From positions 1 through 37,934 of the forward strand of contig JAEEQG010000067.1 in assembly GCA_016285185.1 (NCBI GenBank): a DNA stretch of 37,934 bases. Reading direction: 5' to 3'. Below, piece by piece: positions 16,075-23,759 of this stretch (within the stretch, counting starts at the first letter, position 1; every line of letters begins with the position of its first letter). The notes beneath the pieces were generated by a model. The model was not told the DNA's origin, ran no database searches, and saw only the letters and a list, made by a program, of their open reading frames with translations. Position numbers and translations under genes: made by a program. The DNA comes from Spirochaetota bacterium (GTDB lineage: Bacteria; Spirochaetota; Spirochaetia; Treponematales; Treponemataceae).

Positions 16075-16902
16075 ATGACTCTATCAAACCGCAACGGACT
16101 TTTTGTATGTCTTACAGTTTTTTCGATAATTTTAATAATACTGATAGTTGTTTTTAATGCGCTTTCATTTTATAACGGAACTCTGGAACTTTTTCCTGAA
16201 GGAAAAAGTACAACTCCGTTTTACAGCAAAAGTTTTTTATTGCGGTATTCACCCAATTCCGTAATAATCGCCTGCTTTCTGCTGCTTTTTTATGTACCGT
16301 TTATAAGCAGTGTTATTCTGGTTTATTTTGAAAAAACAAACCTGCACGAAATTTCATATTTCGGTATTTATCTTTTGATGTGCCTGATTGAAGGACTTCG
16401 GATAGTAGTACCGTTATTCACTTTGTGGAAAGACAACTCCTGGATTATGATAATCATCTCGCGTCTTGTGTTTTTCAGCAGAGTCAGTTCATCAATTATC
16501 ATGCTTTCCATAGCACTTTTGAATCAAGACAGTCATGAACACCATGCGAAACACAGTAATCTTTTTATTCTTCTTTTTATAAGCATTTTGACCTGTGTAA
16601 TTCCGATAAATTCCATGCAGATACTTTCAACGTGTTTTTATCCGTATGCGTACTACAGTTCTTTTGTGTTTTTGCGGATTTTTTTTATTGCACTTACAGT
16701 TTTTACATACTACATGATTAGTGTCAAATACGGGATTACTGAATATAAAAAGTCCGCTCTTTATATGTTGATGATTATGACAGGACAGTTTTTTCTGCAG
16801 GAAGGAGACTCAGTCCTTTATATCACAACAGGCGGGTTTCTTTTTTACTTTGGCACATACTTATACTTAAAGAACATTCATCATTATTATCTGTGGAAGT
16901 AA
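16075..16902 (+). CDS. Polytopic membrane protein of unknown function
   Basis: From the ATG at 16075 this is a 275-residue protein with about seven to eight hydrophobic helices, including LFVCLTVFSIILIILIVVF, VIIACFLLLFYVPFISSVI, FFIALTVFTYYMISV and LYMLMIMTGQFF. A histidine-rich loop (SHEHHAKHSN) lies mid-protein between helices. A GAGGG sequence lies about 14 bases upstream; an in-frame TTG at 16054 is the alternative start. The layout vaguely recalls 7TM sensor modules, but no signature is present, so I give no function. The stop is immediately adjacent to the stop of the convergent kinase gene. Confidence 0.6.
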   Translation: MTLSNRNGLFVCLTVFSIILIILIVVFNALSFYNGTLELFPEGKSTTPFYSKSFLLRYSPNSVIIACFLLLFYVPFISSVILVYFEKTNLHEISYFGIYLLMCLIEGLRIVVPLFTLWKDNSWIMIIISRLVFFSRVSSSIIMLSIALLNQDSHEHHAKHSNLFILLFISILTCVIPINSMQILSTCFYPYAYYSSFVFLRIFFIALTVFTYYMISVKYGITEYKKSALYMLMIMTGQFFLQEGDSVLYITTGGFLFYFGTYLYLKNIHHYYLWK

Positions 16903-17571
16903 TTACAGGCAAAAAACAAACCGGCAGAACGCCGCAAGTAAAAGCGGAATGAGAACATTATCAAAGTCTTTCAGCGGCAAAAGCTCTATAATCATACCGC
17001 ACAAAGCCACAATTAATCCGATTTTAAAACTGAAAGTGCATAAAAATGAAGAGACAAAAACCGCTAAAAAACAGGCCAGACTGCCTGCATAGGATTTTCC
17101 GCCGGTAAACGGTATTTTTCGCTTGCCCCATATTTTGCCGCACAAGCTTGCCAGACCGTCACCGAGAGCAAGCGCATAAATTCCTATTTTTGCAGGAACA
17201 GGCGGAAAAAAAAGCGCAGTAAGCAGAACTCCGCTGCACAAAGTAACTGGACCAAGCACAAAACGGTTTTCGTCACGCTTTCTCGCAGCTGCTGCAGTCA
17301 CCGACGACAAAAGCGGAATCTGTTTTCCTCTCATTCTTAATAGTTCCGAAATTATATAAACAACAAGAACGATAAAAAGGAGAACAACCGTCAGATAATA
17401 AAACTTTGACAAAAAGAATGGAACAAATGCCGTGCACAGATGTATCGATTTGCGGAAAAATTCTTTCCACAAATCGTTGGCGTATTTTCTGTACCAGATT
17501 CCGGCTCTGCCTGAAAGAAATGAATCAGCAGTTATTTCACCGCTGAGAAGACTGCGTAAGAATTTCCTCAT
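16903..17571 (-). CDS. DGK1/SEC59-type CTP-dependent lipid or polyprenol kinase-like membrane protein
   Basis: The protein has about 222 residues from ATG 17571 (230 from 17595). An N-terminal R-K-S-I-H motif (EFFRKSIHLCTAF) is followed by hydrophobic helices, then ALGDGLASLCGKIWGKRKIPF-type sequence with TGGKSYAGSLACF. A late IELLPLKDFDNVLIPLLLA follows. This order is characteristic of the SEC59/DGK1/VTE5 family, which uses CTP to phosphorylate dolichol, diacylglycerol or phytol. In bacteria the lipid substrate is mostly unknown. The G-D-G and K-S-Y-A-G-S residues are the presumed CTP-binding loop. Both candidate starts lie inside the 3' end of flcA (35-59 bases overlap), so it is probably translated from the flcA message. 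Confidence 0.72.
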   Translation of the reverse strand: MRKFLRSLLSGEITADSFLSGRAGIWYRKYANDLWKEFFRKSIHLCTAFVPFFLSKFYYLTVVLLFIVLVVYIISELLRMRGKQIPLLSSVTAAAARKRDENRFVLGPVTLCSGVLLTALFFPPVPAKIGIYALALGDGLASLCGKIWGKRKIPFTGGKSYAGSLACFLAVFVSSFLCTFSFKIGLIVALCGMIIELLPLKDFDNVLIPLLLAAFCRFVFCL

Positions 17572-20500
17572 CTTGTAACGTTCTTGGAATATCATAATAC
17601 ATTGCAGGATCGAATGTACTCTGCGGATAACTCAGATACTTAAGGTTCTGTGACGCAAGATTGCTTGCCGGATTGCGTTCAAGTGTGGTCTGGTTACGTG
17701 TAAGCGCATCCCATGCCCGTGATGATTCTGAGAAATAAACCATGGCCTTGGCATTCTGACAGCTGTTTCCTGTCCGCAGAGCAAGACGGCTGAGAGCAAC
17801 ACCATAATTATTGGCAGCACGCATATAATTCTCAACCAAATCGTTATGATCAGGATCAACCTGCGGTAAAATAATCTTTTCACGGATTCTTATTCTGTCA
17901 AACTCATCAATAAAGCGCTCAAAATAACCTTCGGCCGCAAAATTATCATCACGGAGTGAAAGTACATTTCCCAAAGCCAAAAGCAGATGCAGATCATTTC
18001 CGCTTTCTTCTGCAGCCGTCAGCAAAGACCCCAGTGATTCAACATATTGTTTTCCGGCATAATATATATAACCGATTCTGTAGCGGATAGAAGACGTATC
18101 ATTATCATATTGAATAGATTTTTGATAATTTCTAAGCGCAGCATCATTATCACCGGAAATAAAGTATTCGATATCACCCATATCACTGTATAGCTGACCA
18201 ACCTGCTGACCGGCCTTAAGGGTACTGATATCTTTTTCCTTTTCAAAAAGCATTATACCCTGCGAATACTGTTCTTCCGCCTTTATAAAATCGCGCTGGT
18301 TCTTGTAAAGTTCGCCCAAAAGCCTGTAAGCATCGATATTGTTGAGGATACGGCGCCGTGTTTTTTTGGATACAGATTTGAAAAGCTGCAAAGATTTTGT
18401 CAAATCCGACTGAGCTGTTGCAGTATTACCGGTATGGAGGTAATAACGGGCACTGTTGTAGTATGCTTCGGGCATTGTCGGATCTGCTTCGATTGTACAG
18501 CGCAACAACGGAAGAACATCCTCTATGTATGTGCGCAGATATTCTTCTGCAGGAGAAAGGACACCGTAAAGCTTGCCTAAAAGATAATCGCTCAATTCGT
18601 AGATATCTTCAGGAGAAAGATATTTTTTAATCCTCTTGTTTCCCGTCTTTTTATCAGGATAGAAATAGGCCTTGAGAGGAAGAACCTTCTGCAGATTGTC
18701 CGTTCTTATGTAATAGCGCAGCATTCTGGCAAGATAAGTATTGTCCTGTTGGTGTACTTCCTTAAGATTTTCGTATGCTTCCAAAGCAAGCGGGAATTTT
18801 GAAGGATCTGTATCCGTACCCCATTCAAGATAAATATCGCCCAAAAGCAACATTCCATCATAATCGTTTATGAATCTGTCCAGAACATAGCGGCGCACTA
18901 CCCTCTCGGCTTCTTCATAGTTGCTAAGATCATAAAGTTCCATTTCCGCATACTGCAAACCTGCATTTTTGTCTTTGGGGAATACGTTCAAAAGCCATGT
19001 ATACATTCTGCGTGCATGAACAAACTGCTTCTTATCCCTGTAGCCGTTAGCATACTTAAATGCCCATTTTTTGTTCTTTTTGAAAGTGATAGCCTTGTTG
19101 AATGTTTCTTCTGACTGCGGGAAAAGATTATTTTCGAGCTGAGCATAGCCTTCTTTGTAAAGCATTTCAGCACGGACCGGTTTTATGATGAACAGGTTGG
19201 TAAGATAGCATAGAGAGAACAGCAATGCACCTATAACAGTTATAGCAAAGGCGGCGGGCAAAATTCTGTTTTTAATCTGGTATTCGGCAGTTGCCTTGTA
19301 TGCCTCATACTGAGCCGCAGTACGTTTTTCATAGTTACGCGGTACTTCAATATGTTTATCAAGCATCTTACCAACATGAGAAGCCAGCTGTCTTACAGGC
19401 GGCTTTTTGATAATCATCCTGATAAGATTTATGTTTTCCTCTTCCTTGAACTGGTTTTCTACAAGAAGAGTTTCTATTTCCATCCGCAGGTTCAGCGGAT
19501 AATAATACAAGTTTTCGAGGAACTTTTTATGTTCGGCATCAGTGAACTGATTTGCCTGAAGAATTTTTTCTTCTTCATCTTCCTGTTTTGGAAGAGGCTT
19601 TTTGGGTATAGTTGCTTCAGTAACATCAGAAAAACCCGGAATACTAAAATCAAGATCAGAACCCGAATCTTCCTCTATTGCTGGATTGTCGGCATCATCA
19701 AGATTAAAATCCGGAATAAGTGAAGACTGGTCTTCTATCGGTGCATCGGAAGGACCGGCATCGCCTGCAGCTTTGTCGCCCGCATCTGAAAAATCAAAGC
19801 CCGATAAATCCATACCGTCACTGGTATCCGAAGCTTCTGCACCGGAAGATTCTTCTCCACCAAAATCAAAATCAGGCATAGGCAGGTCGTCTTCTGCAGG
19901 AGCAGAAGGCTCGGGTGCAGGAGAAGCCGCCGGTTCAGGCTCAGCAGAAAAACCTGCTGTATCAGGCATATCAAAGTTGTCAGTATCTGAAAAATCGGGC
20001 AGTGGTATGTCGTCTTCCGAACCGGAATCCGGAGTGTCTGATGTATCTGAAAAACTGCCGAAGTCAGGCATTTCAAAATCTGCAGAACCAGTATCCGCAG
20101 AATCTGCAGCTTCTGTTGCAGAACCTGATGTATCACCGCCAAAGTCAAAATCAGGCATCGGCAAATCATCTACAGAGGCTGTGGATTCTGAAGAAGGAGA
20201 AGGAATCTCAGGTTCAACAGGAACTTCCGGCGCAGGAGGTGCGGGCGGTTCCTGCGCTGCAGGGGCAGAATCACCAAGGGTTTCTTTTAGGAATGCGTCA
20301 ACATCAAAATCAGGTTGTGCGGAAGGTTGTGCCGGAGAGGGAGCTGCCGGCTCAGGCTCGGACTGTGCAGGTTGTTCTCCCGATAAGTTTTCATTTAAAA
20401 GTGCATTTATGTCAATGTTGCCGGAATCTGCTTCTTCGGAAGCTTTTTCCTCAGTAGCCGCGGCCTGCTCGTCAGTCGATTCAACAGGCAGACCGTAAAG

Positions 20501-20647
20501 GAAATCCTCCGAATCATCGGCTTCTGAAATACCCTCCGGTATTTCAAGCTGCTCTATAATATCACCGCGCGTACGGCGGATTGTCAGTTCATCGCCGAGA
20601 GAAGATATATTTTCATAAAATTGCTTGATTTGATTTAATCCGGGCAT
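17537..20647 (-). CDS. flcA: Periplasmic flagellar collar protein FlcA-like, TPR protein
   Basis: The 1036-residue protein opens with MPGLNQIKQFYENISSLGDE and then EGISEADDSEDF-type sequence, which I associate with spirochaete FlcA. Residues 50-345 are acidic, Pro/Ser-rich and low in complexity, with the motif LPMPDFDFGG at 162-171 and 255-264 and degenerate copies between and after. A helical segment spans 355-450, one transmembrane helix about 463-488, and then about 550 residues of tetratricopeptide repeats. By topology the N-terminus is cytoplasmic and the TPRs periplasmic. In Borrelia, FlcA builds the collar around the periplasmic flagellar motor and helps stator assembly. The promoter (TTGTTA, 17 bases, TAAAAT) predicts a leader of only about 4 bases. 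The kinase gene overlaps its end. Confidence 0.75.
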   Translation of the reverse strand: MPGLNQIKQFYENISSLGDELTIRRTRGDIIEQLEIPEGISEADDSEDFLYGLPVESTDEQAAATEEKASEEADSGNIDINALLNENLSGEQPAQSEPEPAAPSPAQPSAQPDFDVDAFLKETLGDSAPAAQEPPAPPAPEVPVEPEIPSPSSESTASVDDLPMPDFDFGGDTSGSATEAADSADTGSADFEMPDFGSFSDTSDTPDSGSEDDIPLPDFSDTDNFDMPDTAGFSAEPEPAASPAPEPSAPAEDDLPMPDFDFGGEESSGAEASDTSDGMDLSGFDFSDAGDKAAGDAGPSDAPIEDQSSLIPDFNLDDADNPAIEEDSGSDLDFSIPGFSDVTEATIPKKPLPKQEDEEEKILQANQFTDAEHKKFLENLYYYPLNLRMEIETLLVENQFKEEENINLIRMIIKKPPVRQLASHVGKMLDKHIEVPRNYEKRTAAQYEAYKATAEYQIKNRILPAAFAITVIGALLFSLCYLTNLFIIKPVRAEMLYKEGYAQLENNLFPQSEETFNKAITFKKNKKWAFKYANGYRDKKQFVHARRMYTWLLNVFPKDKNAGLQYAEMELYDLSNYEEAERVVRRYVLDRFINDYDGMLLLGDIYLEWGTDTDPSKFPLALEAYENLKEVHQQDNTYLARMLRYYIRTDNLQKVLPLKAYFYPDKKTGNKRIKKYLSPEDIYELSDYLLGKLYGVLSPAEEYLRTYIEDVLPLLRCTIEADPTMPEAYYNSARYYLHTGNTATAQSDLTKSLQLFKSVSKKTRRRILNNIDAYRLLGELYKNQRDFIKAEEQYSQGIMLFEKEKDISTLKAGQQVGQLYSDMGDIEYFISGDNDAALRNYQKSIQYDNDTSSIRYRIGYIYYAGKQYVESLGSLLTAAEESGNDLHLLLALGNVLSLRDDNFAAEGYFERFIDEFDRIRIREKIILPQVDPDHNDLVENYMRAANNYGVALSRLALRTGNSCQNAKAMVYFSESSRAWDALTRNQTTLERNPASNLASQNLKYLSYPQSTFDPAMYYDIPRTLQDEEILTQSSQR

Positions 20648-20657
20648 AACTTATCCA

Positions 20658-20686
20658 ATTTTACTCCGAAAAGGAGTTAATAACAA
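20658..20686 (-). promoter_or_regulatory. Promoter for the FlcA-like gene
   Basis: On the minus strand, TTGTTA (20681-20686) and TAAAAT (20658-20663) are spaced by 17 bases. The expected start point near 20651 is only about four bases before the ATG at 20647. A small hairpin (ACTCC/GGAGT) lies between the two elements, so the only GGAG in the area is upstream of the -10 and cannot be a ribosome site if this promoter is used. Confidence 0.45.
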
Positions 20687-20747
20687 GACTTCTTTTTATA
20701 CATCGGATAAAAAAACGAACACTTGAGTTTATGAAACAGAGAATTAG

Positions 20748-20819
20748 TCGGGCAGGCGGGATTTGAACCCGCGGCCTCTTGGTCCCGAACCAAGCGCGCT
20801 CCCCCTGCGCTACTACCCG
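20748..20819 (-). tRNA. tRNA-Pro (anticodon CGG)
   Basis: The minus strand folds into a full cloverleaf: acceptor CGGGTAG with CTGCCCG, D stem GCGC/GCGC, anticodon stem CTTGG/CCAAG with loop TTCGGGA, and T arm GCGGG-TTCAAAT-CCCGC. Anticodon CGG reads CCG. The discriminator is A and CCA is not encoded. A T7 run follows a weak hairpin about 40 bases downstream. Confidence 0.95.
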
Positions 20820-20973
20820 TAGACGGATTCTGCCGGACATTCCTGCAAAATCCAAAATATACAGACAGAGTTTCCAAGAATTGCAAGGGTTGTTAAACCC
20901 GGCGTTTCTTTCTATGCACCCTAAAAACTCTGAAAAGGTGAAAAATCAGCAGTTTGAAGTACAAACTGACTAA

Positions 20974-21002
20974 TAAAAAAAGCCCATCCCCTGATGAGCT
21001 TT
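20974..21002 (-). terminator. Intrinsic terminator after tRNA-Asp
   Basis: On the minus strand AAAGCTCATC pairs with GATGGGCTTT (one G-T pair) around an AGGG loop and is followed by seven Ts. It directly follows tRNA-Asp and separates it from tRNA-Pro, so the two tRNAs are probably separate units or only partly linked by read-through. Confidence 0.8.
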
Positions 21003-21004
21003 AT

Positions 21005-21078
21005 CGGGAGCGACGGGGCTCGAACCCGCGATCTCCGGCGTGACAGGCCAGCGCGATAACCAGCTTCGCTACGCCCCC
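21005..21078 (-). tRNA. tRNA-Asp (anticodon GTC)
   Basis: The minus strand forms a cloverleaf: acceptor GGGGGCG with CGCTCCC, D arm GCGAAGCTGGTTATCGC, anticodon stem CTGGC/GCCGG with loop CTGTCAC, and T arm GCGGG-TTCGAGC-CCCGT. The anticodon GTC and discriminator G both fit aspartate. CCA is not encoded. Confidence 0.95.
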
Positions 21079-21091
21079 TTAATGTGTCACT

Positions 21092-21120
21092 ACCATACAC
21101 CAGCTGTAAAAAAAAGTCAA
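21092..21120 (-). promoter_or_regulatory. Promoter for tRNA-Asp
   Basis: On the minus strand TTGACT (21115-21120) and TATGGT (21092-21097) are spaced by exactly 17 bases. The start point would be near 21085, seven bases before the mature tRNA 5' end, which is normal for a tRNA gene. Confidence 0.6.
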
Positions 21121-21163
21121 TACACATTTTTCCAAAATATAAACAGTACAGACATATATGTAA

Positions 21164-21192
21164 TTGACGAATCAATGATAATAAATTATCAT
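21164..21192 (+). promoter_or_regulatory. Promoter for the PilZ gene, predicted leaderless
   Basis: TTGACG (21164-21169) and TATCAT (21187-21192) are spaced by 17 bases. The predicted start point, about 21199, is one base before the ATG at 21200. No Shine-Dalgarno sequence is present between -10 and ATG. Confidence 0.5.
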
Positions 21193-21199
21193 ATTTTTT

Positions 21200-22039
21200 A
21201 TGGGCATAGCTACAAGTCAACAATTGACCCGGTACTATGACGTGTATCGGGATACGGATATAGTTTTTACAAAACAAGTTATCAAAACCCTGAATCTTAA
21301 TCCAAGGCAGATTTCCGTAAAGTGCAACGGAAGACAATGGCCTTGTATCATTAATTCAACTTCACTTCGTTCATGTAAGATTATCGTTAATACCAACGGT
21401 GGAGCTGTTGCGGCTTTGGCAAAAGCAGGTAATTCCACTGTAAGCATTTATTTTTGTTTTACCCCGCGGGATGTTCAGCCTATAACTTTTTTTGTTAATG
21501 CAAAAGTTGAAGATCACGCAATACAACCATTCAACGGCAATAAGGATTTAAGCGTCGTTACCCTGAATTTTACGCAGCGTCCGCCTGATGATTTGATTGA
21601 AATCATAGGAACCGTACTTGAAGCAAATGCAAACTCAGTACAACGCCGTGATGAAAGAATCGCGATTACTGCCGATTCAAAGCGCAAGCTCAACCTGCTA
21701 AAGGAAGAAACTTTTGTATATATGCAGAATGTACCAAGGCACTGCATAATAAGGGATATTTCTTTTTCGGGAGCAAAGCTCATAATGCTCGGTGTAAAGG
21801 CATTCGTTGTCAACAAAGATGTTATTCTGCACTTTGATTTTACCGATCCGCAGGAACCTATGGATATAAAGGGCAAAGTCGTTACAGTCGAAGACGTTGC
21901 CGGAAGACGGGATCTTATCGTCGCAAACATCCTTTTTGACGAAGCACAGGTTCCAATCTCATACAAGCTGCGCATAAACAGCTACATTACATCAGTCAGA
22001 AAACAGCAGCTTCAGGACAACGAAATAACACAGGGCTAA
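21200..22039 (+). CDS. PilZ domain c-di-GMP-binding protein (PlzA-like)
   Basis: The 279-residue protein has an N-terminal region (about 10-135) like the PilZN domain and a C-terminal PilZ domain from about 138. The latter has the c-di-GMP-binding signature: R149-x3-R153 (RRDER) and D186-x-S188-x2-G191 (DISFSG). Such proteins bind c-di-GMP and alter motility, gene expression or surface properties. The two-domain layout resembles PlzA of Borrelia, but orthology is not demonstrated. The TPR gene begins 5 bases after its stop, so the two are cotranscribed. It faces tRNA-Asp across a compact divergent promoter region. Confidence 0.82.
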   Translation: MGIATSQQLTRYYDVYRDTDIVFTKQVIKTLNLNPRQISVKCNGRQWPCIINSTSLRSCKIIVNTNGGAVAALAKAGNSTVSIYFCFTPRDVQPITFFVNAKVEDHAIQPFNGNKDLSVVTLNFTQRPPDDLIEIIGTVLEANANSVQRRDERIAITADSKRKLNLLKEETFVYMQNVPRHCIIRDISFSGAKLIMLGVKAFVVNKDVILHFDFTDPQEPMDIKGKVVTVEDVAGRRDLIVANILFDEAQVPISYKLRINSYITSVRKQQLQDNEITQG

Positions 22040-22044
22040 AACTG

Positions 22045-23178
22045 ATGAACAGTCCTCTGGATTCCATAGTATACATAACACTGCCTGAAAATTTTCAGAT
22101 TCCGCAGGGTGCTTTTCCCATAGACCCTACAATTCCTCTACCCGTACAAAAAACAACAGGTTTTGAAAGCGAACAGACTGACACATCCTCACTCACATGG
22201 GAGATGATTCTTGCGGGAATTCTTACAATATGCGCCTATGAGCGCGACAACAAAAACATCGCATATTACCGCTCACTGCTTCTTTCAGTAAAGCCAAACA
22301 TAAAGCAGGAACTGAGCGAAGCCGCCATTCTTAAAGCCCGTAACGAAGACTTTGATATTGCCGAAGAAATTTTTGCCGCATTGCGCGGACTTGATCCCGA
22401 AGACATGGCAATCGTGCTGAATTCGGCACTGTTTTACGATGAACGCGGTTCTTCCTACCGAAAATCAGGCCTGATAGAAGATGCCGATGCCTGTGACGAA
22501 ACCGCATACGAGTATTATAAACAGGCTGTTACCGCCGAACCACCGATTCCCGATGCGTTTTTTAACACGGGCTTTTTTCACCTTAAGCAAAGAAACTTTA
22601 CTAAAGCAAAACAGGAATTTGAAACATACCTTACCCTTACAGATGACATTGATGACGAAAAGCTTTCAAAGAACGGAGTATACAAAAGACAGCGTGCCAA
22701 AGAGATTGTCGATGATATTTCCAACCGTAATTTGGAAGATGAACTGTTCAAAGCCGCATATGACTTTATAAAAATGGGCGAGGAAGAAAAAGGACTTGAC
22801 TACATCCGCAGGTTTCTGGAAAAGAATCCCAAAATCTGGAACGCATGGTTTATGCTCGGATGGGGATTACGCAGACTGGAGCGTTATGAGGACGCAAAAG
22901 CCGCATTTGAACAGAGTCTTACCTGCGGCGGCGACACGCTGGATACACATAACGAACTTGCAATATGTATGCTTGAACTCGGTGACTATGAAGGCGCAAA
23001 GCAGCATCTGATGAAGGCCCTCACATTCCAGCCCGACAGTACAAAAATAATGTCCAACCTTGGAATCCTTGCGCAAAAGCGCGGCGACACAGCCGAAGCC
23101 CGCAAGTATTTTATGGCAGTACTTGAGTTTGACCCCAAAGACGTAATCGCAAAACAAGCCCTAAAGGATATGGAATAA
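22045..23178 (+). CDS. Tetratricopeptide repeat protein
   Basis: The 377-residue protein has no signal peptide or membrane segment and should be cytoplasmic. After an irregular N-terminus (PLDSIVYITLPENFQIP), helical repeats run from about 65 to the end. The last four are good TPRs, for example WFMLGWGLRRLERYEDAKAA, HNELAICMLELGDYEGAKQH and MSNLGILAQKRGDTAEARKY. TPR proteins act as interaction scaffolds. Its start is 5 bases after the PilZ stop, suggesting that the TPR protein may be the partner through which the PilZ protein acts; this is inference from position only. Confidence 0.82.
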   Translation: MNSPLDSIVYITLPENFQIPQGAFPIDPTIPLPVQKTTGFESEQTDTSSLTWEMILAGILTICAYERDNKNIAYYRSLLLSVKPNIKQELSEAAILKARNEDFDIAEEIFAALRGLDPEDMAIVLNSALFYDERGSSYRKSGLIEDADACDETAYEYYKQAVTAEPPIPDAFFNTGFFHLKQRNFTKAKQEFETYLTLTDDIDDEKLSKNGVYKRQRAKEIVDDISNRNLEDELFKAAYDFIKMGEEEKGLDYIRRFLEKNPKIWNAWFMLGWGLRRLERYEDAKAAFEQSLTCGGDTLDTHNELAICMLELGDYEGAKQHLMKALTFQPDSTKIMSNLGILAQKRGDTAEARKYFMAVLEFDPKDVIAKQALKDME

Positions 23179-23380
23179 GCCTGGTATGGGTTTTCAGAAA
23201 TCCCAAAAACTATCTACTAAAAACAGCCTCAAATCAGCACAGAACCTGCTCTTTTAGATAATATTTCCTGTCAATTCACCTGAGTCACCAATACTCTTTG
23301 TATATAATTCAAGCTTATTAGGAATATTTTTTATTCCAAAGGACAATTGAATAATCATTTTTTTTCTATACAATAATGGT
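23179..23380. other. Intergenic region containing the XRE promoter
   Basis: Two hundred bases separate the TPR gene and the XRE gene. There is an imperfect hairpin (TGGGTTTT-CAG-AAATCCCA with one mismatch) just after the TPR stop but no T run. The promoter elements TTGAAT (23347-23352) and TACAAT (23369-23374), 16 bases apart, would start transcription exactly at the ATG at 23381. Confidence 0.5.
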
Positions 23381-23707
23381 ATGAATGGCGAAGAAATTAG
23401 AAAAACACTTTCGATAAAGATTAAGAACTTAAGAAAACAAAACAATATGTCTCAGGCAGAACTTGCTGAAAAAGCTGAAATTTCTATTCCATTTTTGAGC
23501 GCGATAGAACGCGGAACAAAATGGCCCCATCCTGATTCTCTTGCCAAACTTGCAAACGCACTGAACGTAGAAGTTTACGAACTTTTTTCAGAAAATACAA
23601 AATTCAACAGAACCAACGCAAATACTCTCCCGATTATGAAAGAACTAATCGAAAACGAGAAAAAACTGTTGGATGCTGCATATACTTTCTTTTTTCAAGA
23701 CAATTAA
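23381..23707 (+). CDS. XRE-family transcriptional regulator
   Basis: The 108-residue protein has a classical Cro/CI helix-turn-helix at about 9-68: IKNLRKQNNMSQAELAEKAE, then ISIPFLSAIERGTKWPHPDSLAKLANAL and LNVEVYELF. The tail of about 40 residues may be a dimerisation helix and shows no ligand domain. It ends 52 bases before the HD-GYP start and may regulate itself or that gene; the gap has its own promoter. The first ATG follows directly on the predicted start point, so the mRNA may be leaderless. Confidence 0.88.
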   Translation: MNGEEIRKTLSIKIKNLRKQNNMSQAELAEKAEISIPFLSAIERGTKWPHPDSLAKLANALNVEVYELFSENTKFNRTNANTLPIMKELIENEKKLLDAAYTFFFQDN

Positions 23708-23724
23708 TAATCATACGCCGTTGA

Positions 23725-23753
23725 TTTACGAGTAAACAAATTTGTCGTATACT
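23725..23753 (+). promoter_or_regulatory. Promoter for the HD-GYP gene, predicted leaderless
   Basis: TTTACG (23725-23730) and TATACT (23748-23753) are spaced by 17 bases. The seventh base after the -10 is the A of the ATG at 23760. A TTGATT four bases further upstream has poor spacing. Confidence 0.45.
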
Positions 23754-23759
23754 GTACCA

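Noticed and set aside
19602-20498. Plus-strand Ser/Ala/Gly-rich frames opposite the FlcA acidic region
   Set aside because: They are mirror images of the low-complexity Asp/Pro/Ser codons; no plausible start or domain.
23186-23215. Terminator after the TPR gene
   Set aside because: The hairpin has a mismatch and is followed by A-rich sequence instead of Ts on the plus strand.
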